A DNA stretch of 64,000 nucleotides from JAEYFP01 sp964579795 (GTDB lineage: Bacteria; Bacillota; Clostridia; Lachnospirales; Lachnospiraceae). The DNA lies in contig CAZOHM010000003.1 in the NCBI GenBank assembly GCA_964579795.1, positions 44,562-108,561 of the forward strand, written 5' to 3'. Position 1 is the stretch's first letter; each line of letters opens with the position of its first letter. A program made the position numbers and the translations under genes. Shown here in pieces: positions 17,629 to 25,261 of this stretch. The notes under the pieces were generated by a model, which saw only the letters and a list, made by a program, of their open reading frames with translations, was not told the DNA's origin and did no database searches.

Positions 17629-18936
17629 ATGGAGATGGTAAATATGTTTCCGTGGATTCTTTGTGTTTATGTACATATTATGTTGGAATCTCTGTCAATC
17701 AGAGATTTTTTTGACATTATAGTTGAACGAAAAAAAACAAAGCATGTGTATTTTACTTTGGTGATTGTTATTATGTTCGCATGGCTTTGTTTTGCAAAAG
17801 AAGTGACAACAACGGACTTTGCTGAATACATAATGGCCATTTTTTTTGTTATAGTAGAAGTGCTTATTTTGTACGAAGGAGAGCTGTGGATAAAATTGCT
17901 TTCTGCAGTTGGAATAAGCGCGGTTTGCATAGGAATAGACTTTATTCCTAATATAGTTATGGAGTATCTGGTTAATAATGACTTTGCATCACAGAACAAT
18001 GAAATCATCTATTTATGTTATCTGGGACTTGCGTTTAAGCTTGCGCAGATGCTTATTATAAAGATGCTGAAATGTGTAGTTGGTAAGAACAGAATCAAAT
18101 CATTATATAAAATGGATCGATTTTTGATATTTTTTGTTCCAATTGCAATCATGCTGAATCTGCATACAAATTTTATGAGTAATCTGTATAGTAAAGAAAT
18201 AACCAACTGGGATATTTTTGGTTTGTTCTTTCTTGTTATGATAGGGACACTAAATTATTATGTGATGTATCGAATGGGTGACTATTACGAAGAAAAAAGC
18301 CAATTTCAGATGCTTGAAAATCAATTAAAAACAGAAAAGGAGTATTTGAATTCCCTACAGCAGACTCACACAAGAATCAGACAGCTTGCGCATGGGCTTG
18401 AAAATCAAATGGCAGTTGTCGGCTCACTGCTCAATATGGGCGAATATGATAAAGCCAAGGCATATTTAAAAGAATTATCAAATACAGTTGAACAGAATAC
18501 ATTACCGGTACACACGAATAATATTGTGATTGATGCTGTACTGAATCAGATGTTTATCATTGCATCCTCAAAGAAGATTACAATCAATTTTAATATTCAA
18601 GATTTAGGAAACCTTTCAATCAATGACTCTGATCTTGCAGCGATATTAAACAATGGAATCACAAATGCAATTGAAGCATGCGATAAAATACTTGATGGTG
18701 AAAAACGTCTGATTGAAATTCAGATTTCGAATGGAGCGGAGTTGATGGTTTCTATTCAAAATACAACAGCGGTGGAAACGATAGAGATTGTTAACAACCG
18801 AGTTAATTCAACAAAGGAAAATGTTGCGGCACATGGTCTTGGTACAGAAAGTATTAATATGATTGCCAAGAAATATCATGGAAAATGTTTTATGGAATGC
18901 AGTAATTATAATTTTCATCTGTTAGTTGTTATCTAA
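17629..18936 (+). CDS. GHKL sensor histidine kinase (AgrC-like)
   Basis: The product has 435 residues. Six or seven hydrophobic helices cover residues 5-220, a coiled linker follows (EEKSQFQMLENQLKTEKEYL), and the phospho-acceptor region is RQLAHGLENQM with His255. The C-terminal ATPase domain has an N box (AAILNNGITNAIEAC) and a G box (HGLGTESI), the HATPase_c_5 type paired with LytTR regulators. AAGGAG precedes the ATG. No agrB or agrD homologue is near, so if it senses a peptide the signal gene is elsewhere. It probably phosphorylates the upstream regulator. Confidence 0.9.
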   Translation: MEMVNMFPWILCVYVHIMLESLSIRDFFDIIVERKKTKHVYFTLVIVIMFAWLCFAKEVTTTDFAEYIMAIFFVIVEVLILYEGELWIKLLSAVGISAVCIGIDFIPNIVMEYLVNNDFASQNNEIIYLCYLGLAFKLAQMLIIKMLKCVVGKNRIKSLYKMDRFLIFFVPIAIMLNLHTNFMSNLYSKEITNWDIFGLFFLVMIGTLNYYVMYRMGDYYEEKSQFQMLENQLKTEKEYLNSLQQTHTRIRQLAHGLENQMAVVGSLLNMGEYDKAKAYLKELSNTVEQNTLPVHTNNIVIDAVLNQMFIIASSKKITINFNIQDLGNLSINDSDLAAILNNGITNAIEACDKILDGEKRLIEIQISNGAELMVSIQNTTAVETIEIVNNRVNSTKENVAAHGLGTESINMIAKKYHGKCFMECSNYNFHLLVVI

Positions 18937-18971
18937 AGAAAAAACACATTGTTATGGTAAAAAGAAAATAC

Positions 18972-19000
18972 TTTACAAAAATGAGAAATAATGGTAAAAT
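18972..19000 (+). promoter_or_regulatory. Promoter of the Spo0A_C-domain gene
   Basis: TTTACA (18972-18977) and TAAAAT (18995-19000) are separated by 17 bp, a good sigma-A-type match, about 58 bp before the chosen start at 19058. It lies in the short gap after the histidine kinase gene. Confidence 0.6.
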
Positions 19001-19057
19001 CAAGAATGTTACAATGTGATTATCGGGGAATTAATTGGAAGGAGTATGGAAAGTATT

Positions 19058-19435
19058 ATGGGGGCAGAGGCAGAATTGGAGCTGTATGTGACAGAAATCC
19101 TGCGAGAATTAGGAGTGCCGGCCAGATTAAATGGTTATAGGTATTTGCGTGAAGCAATCATTATGTTGGTAAATGATATGGAGATCGCACATTCTATTAC
19201 AAAGGTTTTGTATTTTGATATTGCAAAAGCGCATGATTCGTCAATCAATCGTGTGGAACGTGCAATTCGTACAGCAGTAAGTGTATCTTGGGAACGTGGA
19301 AATCCCGAGGCTTTTGAACGAATATTTGGATATTCTTCAACGGGCTGTAAAAGAAAGCCCTGTAATTCTGAGTATATGGTTCAGCTTGCGGATCGTATCC
19401 GTCTTGACAGAAAATATAATTTGGTTGCAAATTGA
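19058..19435 (+). CDS. Stand-alone Spo0A C-terminal DNA-binding domain protein
   Basis: The product has 125 residues. It matches the DNA-binding effector domain of Spo0A: GYRYLREAIIMLV, then ITKVLYFDIAKAHDSS and RVERAIRTAVSVSWERG, the recognition helix region. No receiver domain is present, so it is not controlled by the usual phosphorelay. GGAAGGAG at 19037-19044 is only 1 nt before an ATG at 19046 and 13 nt before the ATG at 19058; the latter (MGAEAEL) is preferred but not certain. It has its own promoter and a terminator. It may bind 0A-box-like sites or modulate Spo0A; targets are unknown. Confidence 0.82.
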   Translation: MGAEAELELYVTEILRELGVPARLNGYRYLREAIIMLVNDMEIAHSITKVLYFDIAKAHDSSINRVERAIRTAVSVSWERGNPEAFERIFGYSSTGCKRKPCNSEYMVQLADRIRLDRKYNLVAN

Positions 19436-19450
19436 TTTTCAACAAAAGAA

Positions 19451-19482
19451 AAGTAAGACATTAACGTGTCTTACTTTTTTCG
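19451..19482 (+). terminator. Bidirectional terminator between convergent genes
   Basis: AAGTAAGACA (19451-19460) and TGTCTTACTT (19467-19476) form a perfect 10-bp stem with a 6-base loop and a T tract. It serves the Spo0A_C gene and overlaps the last codons of the minus-strand zinc-ribbon gene. Confidence 0.8.
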
Positions 19483-19724
19483 TTCCATTGCTTATATCGC
19501 TTCGTTTGTTTTGAAAAACGATAGCCTTGTTTATGTCTCGCAAGTGATTTGGGCTCATTTAGTGTGATCAATAGACTGTCTCTCTGCTCTATAGGAAGAT
19601 TTACATATGCGTGATATGGAAGCTTTAATTCTATAAGACGTTCTCCGCACTTTATACATTCCTGCTGGTGTCCGCACAGGATGAATATCTGATTGCAGGC
19701 AGTACAAAAATGTAAATACATCAT
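19461..19724 (-). CDS. Small zinc-ribbon-like protein of unknown role
   Basis: The product has 87 residues. Cysteines pair as CTAC (residues 7-10) and CIKC (residues 23-26) with another Cys at 17, which suggests a small zinc ribbon; a basic tail (RFSKQTKRYKQWNEKSKTR) could touch nucleic acid. The start at 19724 is chosen because AAAGGAG lies 8 nt before it; a longer reading frame exists upstream but crosses the promoter. It has its own promoter (19756-19783) and ends in the shared terminator hairpin. No function is proposed. Confidence 0.7.
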   Translation of the reverse strand: MMYLHFCTACNQIFILCGHQQECIKCGERLIELKLPYHAYVNLPIEQRDSLLITLNEPKSLARHKQGYRFSKQTKRYKQWNEKSKTR

Positions 19725-19755
19725 TGTGAATACTCCTTTTTTTCGAACTAAAAAC

Positions 19756-19783
19756 AGTATAGCAAATAATGGAAAATAGTCAA
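19756..19783 (-). promoter_or_regulatory. Promoter of the zinc-ribbon gene
   Basis: On the minus strand TTGACT (19783-19778) and TATACT (19761-19756) are separated by 16 bp, about 32 bp before the start codon. A good sigma-A-type match. Confidence 0.6.
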
Positions 19784-19870
19784 TCCTGAGAAAGCGAAAA
19801 ATACAGCATACAACAAAGCATTGTTGTGAATGTGAAGAAACCATATAAAAATGTACGAAACACAGAATAT

Positions 19871-19901
19871 TCACATTTATTTGAAAATATTATCACATTT
19901 A
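19871..19901 (+). repeat. Perfect 9-bp direct repeat, 22-bp period, before the ABC operon
   Basis: TCACATTTA occurs at 19871-19879 and 19893-19901. A TATAGT box follows at 19907-19912, but no good -35 box is seen at normal spacing. This arrangement would fit an activator-dependent promoter for the ABC genes. The regulator is unknown. Confidence 0.35.
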
Positions 19902-19996
19902 CTCTCTATAGTAAGGAATGCAGATGTACGCATGACACATACGTGTATGGAATGTAGGTATTCATGCAGTTACAAATTGATTAAGAGGAGGACAAC

Positions 19997-21004
19997 ATGA
20001 TAGAAGTAACAGATTTAGTGAAGCGGTATGGGAATCATACTGCGGTCGATCATTTGAGTTTTTGTGTGAAGACTGGACAGATTTATGGATTTTTAGGACC
20101 GAACGGAGCAGGAAAATCTACTACAATGAATATTTTGACAGGTTATTTATGCGCAAATGAAGGAACAGTTGTAATTAATGGATATGATATATTCAAGGAA
20201 CCTCAAAAGGCTAAATCCCAGATAGGGTATCTTCCAGAGCTTCCGCCATTGTATGTAGATATGACGGTAAGAGAATACTTATTGTTTGCAGCTGAATTGA
20301 AGAAAATTGAACGTACAAAAAGAAAAGATGAAGTTGAACATGTAATGGATGAAACAGATATTCAGGAGGTAAGTGATCGACTGATTAAGAATTTATCAAA
20401 AGGCTACAGACAGCGTGTTGGTTTTGCACAGGCGCTGCTTGGATCGCCAGAAATTATGATATTGGATGAGCCGACAGTTGGACTCGATCCAAGACAGATT
20501 ATAGAGATACGTGATTTGATTAAGAATCTTGGAAAAGAACATACTGTCATACTCAGTTCGCATATACTGTCAGAGGTCAGCGCTGTATGTGACGAGATAA
20601 TGATTATTTCAAAAGGCAGGCTGGTTGCAAATGATACACCTGAGAATTTAAGCCGAATGTTTGAAGGAAAAGAAACTCTGAATGTTACTGTGCGCGGTGA
20701 ACGAAACGCAGTAGAGACCGCACTTGGTGAATTGGAAGGAATCAAGGAATACAGTCTTGAGGAAAACTCTGATATTATGATGGAAATTGAATGTGAGAAA
20801 AATTTTGATTTGCGTGAAAGCCTGTTTTATAAAATGGCTGAACATAAATTACCAATTCTTGAAATGAAGATACAAAATGCTTCTCTGGAAGATATCTTTA
20901 TGGAGTTGACTTCTGAAAAGTCTTTGGAAGTAACTGACTCAGAACAGCCTTTGGAAGAAACTGACTCGGACCAGGAGGTGGATGAACATGTCAGCAGTTT
21001 ATAA
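19997..21004 (+). CDS. ABC transporter ATPase (GldA-like)
   Basis: The product has 335 residues. Walker A is GPNGAGKST (around residue 37), the signature motif is LSKGYRQR, Walker B is IMILDEPTVGLD and the switch His is in LSSHIL. The extra C-terminal part (residues 220-310) is typical of drug- and GldA-type exporters, and the last 25 residues are acidic. AAGAGGAGG precedes the ATG. It overlaps the next gene, a fused permease/GldG protein, by 17 bp, so the two form one transporter. Related systems are named for gliding motility in Bacteroidetes but are common in non-gliding Clostridia; the cargo is unknown. Confidence 0.9.
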   Translation: MIEVTDLVKRYGNHTAVDHLSFCVKTGQIYGFLGPNGAGKSTTMNILTGYLCANEGTVVINGYDIFKEPQKAKSQIGYLPELPPLYVDMTVREYLLFAAELKKIERTKRKDEVEHVMDETDIQEVSDRLIKNLSKGYRQRVGFAQALLGSPEIMILDEPTVGLDPRQIIEIRDLIKNLGKEHTVILSSHILSEVSAVCDEIMIISKGRLVANDTPENLSRMFEGKETLNVTVRGERNAVETALGELEGIKEYSLEENSDIMMEIECEKNFDLRESLFYKMAEHKLPILEMKIQNASLEDIFMELTSEKSLEVTDSEQPLEETDSDQEVDEHVSSL

Positions 21005-23120
21005 GAGAGAACTGAAATCCATCTTTCATTCAATGATAGGCTGGATTTTTATGGCAGTGATTTTGTTTTTTGTTGGACTGTATTTTACTGCTTATAATCT
21101 TGGACAGGGATATCCTTATTTTGCATATGCACTTTCATCGGTTCTGTTTGTACTGATGATAGTAATCCCTATTTTAACTATGCGAATTATGACAGAGGAT
21201 AAGAAACAGAATACAGATCAGCTGCTGTATACGGCTCCTGTTTCAACAATGCAGGTACTTGTTGGTAAATATTTGTCTATGGTCACTACCTTTTTGTTTC
21301 CCATAATCATAGTCAGCATTTATCCATTTGCTTTAAGTGCATTGGGTGAGATTCCGTTCTTGGATACATTTGTATCAATACTTGGTTTCTTTATTTTTGG
21401 TGCAGCCTGTATTGCAATTGGACAGTTTATTTCATCACTGACGGAGAATCAGATTATTGCAGCGGTACTTACATTTTTAATGCTGTTTCTTGGGTATATG
21501 ATGGATGGAATTACAGGATTGCTGTTTACGGGAGAAAATATTGTAACAAGGATTCTGTCCTGTTACAGTTTCAATAAAAAACTATCCACGTTTTTTGACG
21601 GAGTATTTGATATTCCAAGTATGATTTATTTTTTGACATTGATTGTTCTTTTTCTGTTTTTTACATACCAGGTTCTGCAGAAAAAACGATGGAGTGTTGC
21701 TACAAGAAGAATACGCAGAGGTGTATTCAGTACAGGAATGATTGTTGTTGTGCTGGCAGTATCAGTGCTTGCTAATTACGGAGTTAGTCTTTTGCCGGAT
21801 TCCATGAAGCAGTTTGATGTAACAAATGAAAAGCTGTATGAGATTACGGATACGACAAAGGAGCTTCTTTCAGGGCTTTCAGAGGATGTGACTGTTTATG
21901 TTCTTGCGCCGGAGGATGGACAGGATTCAGTAATAGAGAAGACACTTGAAAAATATAAAGAGATATCCTCACATATTTCAGTAGAATATAAGGATCCGTC
22001 ACTGTTTCCGGAATTTGCAGGCAGCTATACAGATGATACGCCGGAATCAGGAAGTCTGATTGTGGAAAGCGAAAAGCGGTTTAAGGTAATTGGATATTCG
22101 GATATGTATCAAAGCGAAGTAGATTACAATACATATTCGGAAACTGTCACCGGCTACGACGGAGAAGGTCAGCTGACAAGTGCAATAGACTATGTAACAG
22201 CAGAACAGATGCCAAAGCTTTATGAGATTACCGGTCATGGAGAACTGGAGCTTTCCGGAACATTGCTTTCGGATATCAAAAAAGAGAATGTAGATATAGA
22301 ATCGATTAATTTACTCAAATATGATAAGATTCCGGAGGACGCAGCAGGCATAATCGTGCTTGCTCCAACAACGGATTATTCTAAAGAGGATGCTGAAAAG
22401 GTCAGCGAATATCTTGAGCAGGGAGGAAAGGCAATTTTCATTACTTCCTGGACAAAAGAAGGAACACCAAATTTTACAAATATATTTGAAGAGTATGGTA
22501 TGTCTCTGGCCTCAGGTGTCGTTGTAGATGCTGATCAGAACTATTATTATCAAAATCCGTATTATCTGCTTCCGGATATAAACGGAAGTGCAGTCACCTA
22601 TTCTCTTGCAAGTCAGAAGAGATATGTGTATATGCCGTATGCACAGGGAATTATTGTAGAGGAGGTTTCAGATGAAGCAGAAGATGATGAAAATGCTCCG
22701 GATGTGACACGGATTCTTACAACATCTGATAAAGCATACTCCAAAACAGATGTGCAGAATATGCAGACATGGGAAAAAGAGGATACTGATCAGGACGGAC
22801 CGTTTGCTGTTGGTGTATTTGTAACAAAGGCAGTTGGTGAAGAAGAAATGAGGTTTTTGTGGCTGACTTCTGAAAATGTGATTGCGGACAGTGCAAATCA
22901 GGTTGTTTCCGGAGGAAATTTCGAACTGATTACAAATATGGTGGGACAAATGACGGATCATGAGAAAAGCATCTCAATTCCGGTAAAGGAATATATGTCA
23001 GCTAATCTGACAATACCAAAGACAGTATTTTTCTTTGGAGGAGCAGTTGTAATGTTTTTAATTCCACTCGTAGTTCTTGTCGTTGGATTTGTAATCTGGT
23101 TCGGTCGGAAGAAAAAATAG
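20988..23120 (+). CDS. ABC-2 permease fused to a GldG-type extracytoplasmic domain
   Basis: The product has 710 residues. An ABC-2-type permease covers about residues 1-235 with six helices (TEDKKQNTDQLLYTAPVST is the typical loop). A helix near 245-262 then leads into a long GldG/ABC_transp_aux domain (residues 270-670) and a final helix followed by FGRKKK. The ATG at 20988 is preferred to 20982 because AGGAGG is 9 nt before it. In Bacteroidetes GldF and GldG are separate; here they are one chain. Partner is the ATPase just upstream. A strong hairpin follows the stop. Confidence 0.87.
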   Translation: MSAVYKRELKSIFHSMIGWIFMAVILFFVGLYFTAYNLGQGYPYFAYALSSVLFVLMIVIPILTMRIMTEDKKQNTDQLLYTAPVSTMQVLVGKYLSMVTTFLFPIIIVSIYPFALSALGEIPFLDTFVSILGFFIFGAACIAIGQFISSLTENQIIAAVLTFLMLFLGYMMDGITGLLFTGENIVTRILSCYSFNKKLSTFFDGVFDIPSMIYFLTLIVLFLFFTYQVLQKKRWSVATRRIRRGVFSTGMIVVVLAVSVLANYGVSLLPDSMKQFDVTNEKLYEITDTTKELLSGLSEDVTVYVLAPEDGQDSVIEKTLEKYKEISSHISVEYKDPSLFPEFAGSYTDDTPESGSLIVESEKRFKVIGYSDMYQSEVDYNTYSETVTGYDGEGQLTSAIDYVTAEQMPKLYEITGHGELELSGTLLSDIKKENVDIESINLLKYDKIPEDAAGIIVLAPTTDYSKEDAEKVSEYLEQGGKAIFITSWTKEGTPNFTNIFEEYGMSLASGVVVDADQNYYYQNPYYLLPDINGSAVTYSLASQKRYVYMPYAQGIIVEEVSDEAEDDENAPDVTRILTTSDKAYSKTDVQNMQTWEKEDTDQDGPFAVGVFVTKAVGEEEMRFLWLTSENVIADSANQVVSGGNFELITNMVGQMTDHEKSISIPVKEYMSANLTIPKTVFFFGGAVVMFLIPLVVLVVGFVIWFGRKKK

Positions 23121-23125
23121 TATCT

Positions 23126-23167
23126 TACAAAGAGGACATTCGGTTTGCTTCGGATGTCCTCTTTGTA
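23126..23167. terminator. Strong hairpin after the ABC operon
   Basis: TACAAAGAGGACAT (23126-23139) pairs perfectly with ATGTCCTCTTTGTA (23154-23167) around a 14-base loop. No long T tract follows, but the stem strength and place between two operons support a terminator. Confidence 0.7.
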
Positions 23168-23203
23168 TGGAAAGAATGCATTTAGATAAAGCATGCGGAG
23201 AGG

Positions 23204-23232
23204 TTGTGTTTTTGTTCTGTTGATGATATAAT
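23204..23232 (+). promoter_or_regulatory. Promoter of the rfb/wall-polysaccharide operon
   Basis: A perfect TATAAT (23227-23232) follows a weak -35 box TTGTGT (23204-23209) at 17 bp. It lies 34 bp before rfbB and is the likely start of a very long rightward transcript. Confidence 0.5.
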
Positions 23233-23265
23233 ACTACGAGATTATGCAATAACAGGAGGTCAAAA

Positions 23266-24339
23266 ATGAGAACTTATCTAGTAACAGGTGGCGCAGGCTT
23301 TATTGGTTCCAATTTTATACATTATATGTTTCAAAAATATGATAATGAAATCAGGATTATCAATGTAGATGCCTTAACATACGCAGGTAATCTCGAAAAT
23401 TTGGAGAATATAGAAAACAGAGATAATTATACATTTATAAAAGCAGATATATGTGATAAAGAAGCTATATCCAAAGTGTTTGCAGAGAATGAGATTGACA
23501 GAGTTGTTCATTTTGCAGCAGAGAGTCATGTCGACAGAAGTATTAAAAATCCGGAAGTGTTTGTACAGACGAATGTACTTGGAACACTGGTCATGCTGAA
23601 CTGTGCAAAACAGGCATGGGAAACAGCAGATGGATTTAAGGAAGGAAAGCGTTTCCTTCATGTTTCAACTGATGAGGTGTATGGATCACTTGAGCAGGAT
23701 GACAGTTATTTTTATGAGACAACAGCGTACGATCCACATAGCCCATACTCAGCAAGTAAGGCATCTTCTGACTTGATTGTGAAGTCCTATATAGATACGT
23801 ATCATTTTCCTGCAAATATTACAAACTGCAGTAACAATTATGGCCCTTATCAATTTCCGGAGAAGCTGATTCCACTCATAATAAACAATACTCTGCAGGG
23901 CAAACAGCTTCCTGTGTACGGTGATGGTAAGAATGTGAGAGACTGGCTATATGTTATGGATCATGCAAAAGCAATTGACATGGTTATGGAGAAAGGAAAA
24001 ATTGGAGAAAAATATAATATTGGTGGGCACAATGAAAAACAGAACATTGAGATTATCAAAATAATCATAGAAACAATTCGTGAAATGCTTCCGGATTCAG
24101 ATCCGAGAAAGCAACATGTTACAGAAGATTTGATTACATATGTTGCAGATCGAAAAGGACATGACAAACGATACGCCATTGCACCTGATAAAATAAAGTC
24201 AGAAATTGGATGGGCACCTGAAACAATGTTTGCCGAAGGAATCAAACTGACAATTCGATGGTATTTTGAAAATGAGAAATGGATGCAGCATGTAACAAGT
24301 GGAAATTATCAGAAGTATTATAAGGAGATGTATAAATGA
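23266..24339 (+). CDS. rfbB: dTDP-glucose 4,6-dehydratase
   Basis: The product has 357 residues, close to the family norm. It shows the NAD-binding GGAGFIGSNF, the STDEVYG motif with the catalytic Asp-Glu pair, and YSASKASS with the Tyr-Lys pair of extended SDR enzymes. It converts dTDP-glucose to dTDP-4-keto-6-deoxyglucose, the second step to dTDP-L-rhamnose. AGGAGGT precedes the ATG. The stop overlaps the rfbA start by ATGA, so both are made together. Product identity is firm from motifs and neighbours. Confidence 0.96.
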   Translation: MRTYLVTGGAGFIGSNFIHYMFQKYDNEIRIINVDALTYAGNLENLENIENRDNYTFIKADICDKEAISKVFAENEIDRVVHFAAESHVDRSIKNPEVFVQTNVLGTLVMLNCAKQAWETADGFKEGKRFLHVSTDEVYGSLEQDDSYFYETTAYDPHSPYSASKASSDLIVKSYIDTYHFPANITNCSNNYGPYQFPEKLIPLIINNTLQGKQLPVYGDGKNVRDWLYVMDHAKAIDMVMEKGKIGEKYNIGGHNEKQNIEIIKIIIETIREMLPDSDPRKQHVTEDLITYVADRKGHDKRYAIAPDKIKSEIGWAPETMFAEGIKLTIRWYFENEKWMQHVTSGNYQKYYKEMYK

Positions 24340-25205
24340 AAGGAATCATTCTTGCCGGAGGATCCGGTACGAGGCTGTATCCTTTGACAAAGGCAGTGTC
24401 AAAGCAGATGATGCCAGTATATGATAAACCAATGATATATTATCCTTTATCAATTCTGATGCTGGCTGATATACAGGAAATTCTGATTATTTCAACACCA
24501 CGGGATTTGCCGGTGTTTAAGGAATTGTTTGGTGATGGAAAGCAGCTTGGACTGCAGATGTCTTATGCTGTACAGGAAACACCAAGGGGACTTGCAGATG
24601 CCTTTTTAGTAGGGGAAGAATTTATTGGAAAAGACAGTGTTGCATTAATACTTGGAGATAATATCTTTTATGGACAGAGTTTTTCAAAGATGCTCCGTAC
24701 TGTTGCTATGAGGGAAAAGGGAGCAACAATATTTGGATATTATGTCAGAGATCCGAGAGAATATGGAGTTGTCGAATTTGATGAGAACGGTATGGCATTA
24801 TCCATTGAGGAAAAGCCTGCAAAACCTAAATCAAATTACGCAGTACCGGGATTATATTTTTATGATAATGATGTAGTGGAAATTGCCAAAAATGTAAAAC
24901 CGTCTGCCAGAGGAGAAATCGAAATCACAAGTGTCAACAATGAATATCTTTTAAGGGGAGATTTACATGTGGAGACACTCGGCAGAGGATTTGCCTGGCT
25001 GGATACAGGAAATCATGAAATGCTTTTGGATGCTGCAGATTTTGTGCGAGCAGTACAGAAGAGACAAGGAATGTATATTTCCTGTATAGAAGAGATTGCA
25101 TACAGGAGAGGGTTTATCAGCAGAGAGCAGTTGCTGGAGCTTGCAGAGCCTCTTATGAAGACAGAATATGGAAAATATCTGGTAGACGTTGCAAATGGAT
25201 TATAA
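24336..25205 (+). CDS. rfbA: Glucose-1-phosphate thymidylyltransferase
   Basis: The product has 289 residues, the standard RmlA length. The nucleotide-binding motif GGSGTRLYPLTKAVSKQMMP opens the protein, and EEKPAKPKSNYAVPGLYFYD and the GRGFAWLDTGNHE segment follow. It joins glucose-1-phosphate and dTTP to make dTDP-glucose. It is coupled to rfbB by an ATGA overlap. Glucose-1-phosphate can come from the phosphoglucomutase encoded at 38293. Confidence 0.96.
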   Translation: MKGIILAGGSGTRLYPLTKAVSKQMMPVYDKPMIYYPLSILMLADIQEILIISTPRDLPVFKELFGDGKQLGLQMSYAVQETPRGLADAFLVGEEFIGKDSVALILGDNIFYGQSFSKMLRTVAMREKGATIFGYYVRDPREYGVVEFDENGMALSIEEKPAKPKSNYAVPGLYFYDNDVVEIAKNVKPSARGEIEITSVNNEYLLRGDLHVETLGRGFAWLDTGNHEMLLDAADFVRAVQKRQGMYISCIEEIAYRRGFISREQLLELAEPLMKTEYGKYLVDVANGL

Positions 25206-25261
25206 GCGGGGGAATTGACAGAGTACATTGTCAAGCTTGAAGTTTGTGAAGGGAGAAACGT

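Noticed and set aside
16607..19057. agrB/agrD-type signal genes near the AgrC-like kinase
   Set aside because: Gaps around the pair are short and no AgrB-like membrane peptidase or propeptide frame was found on either strand.
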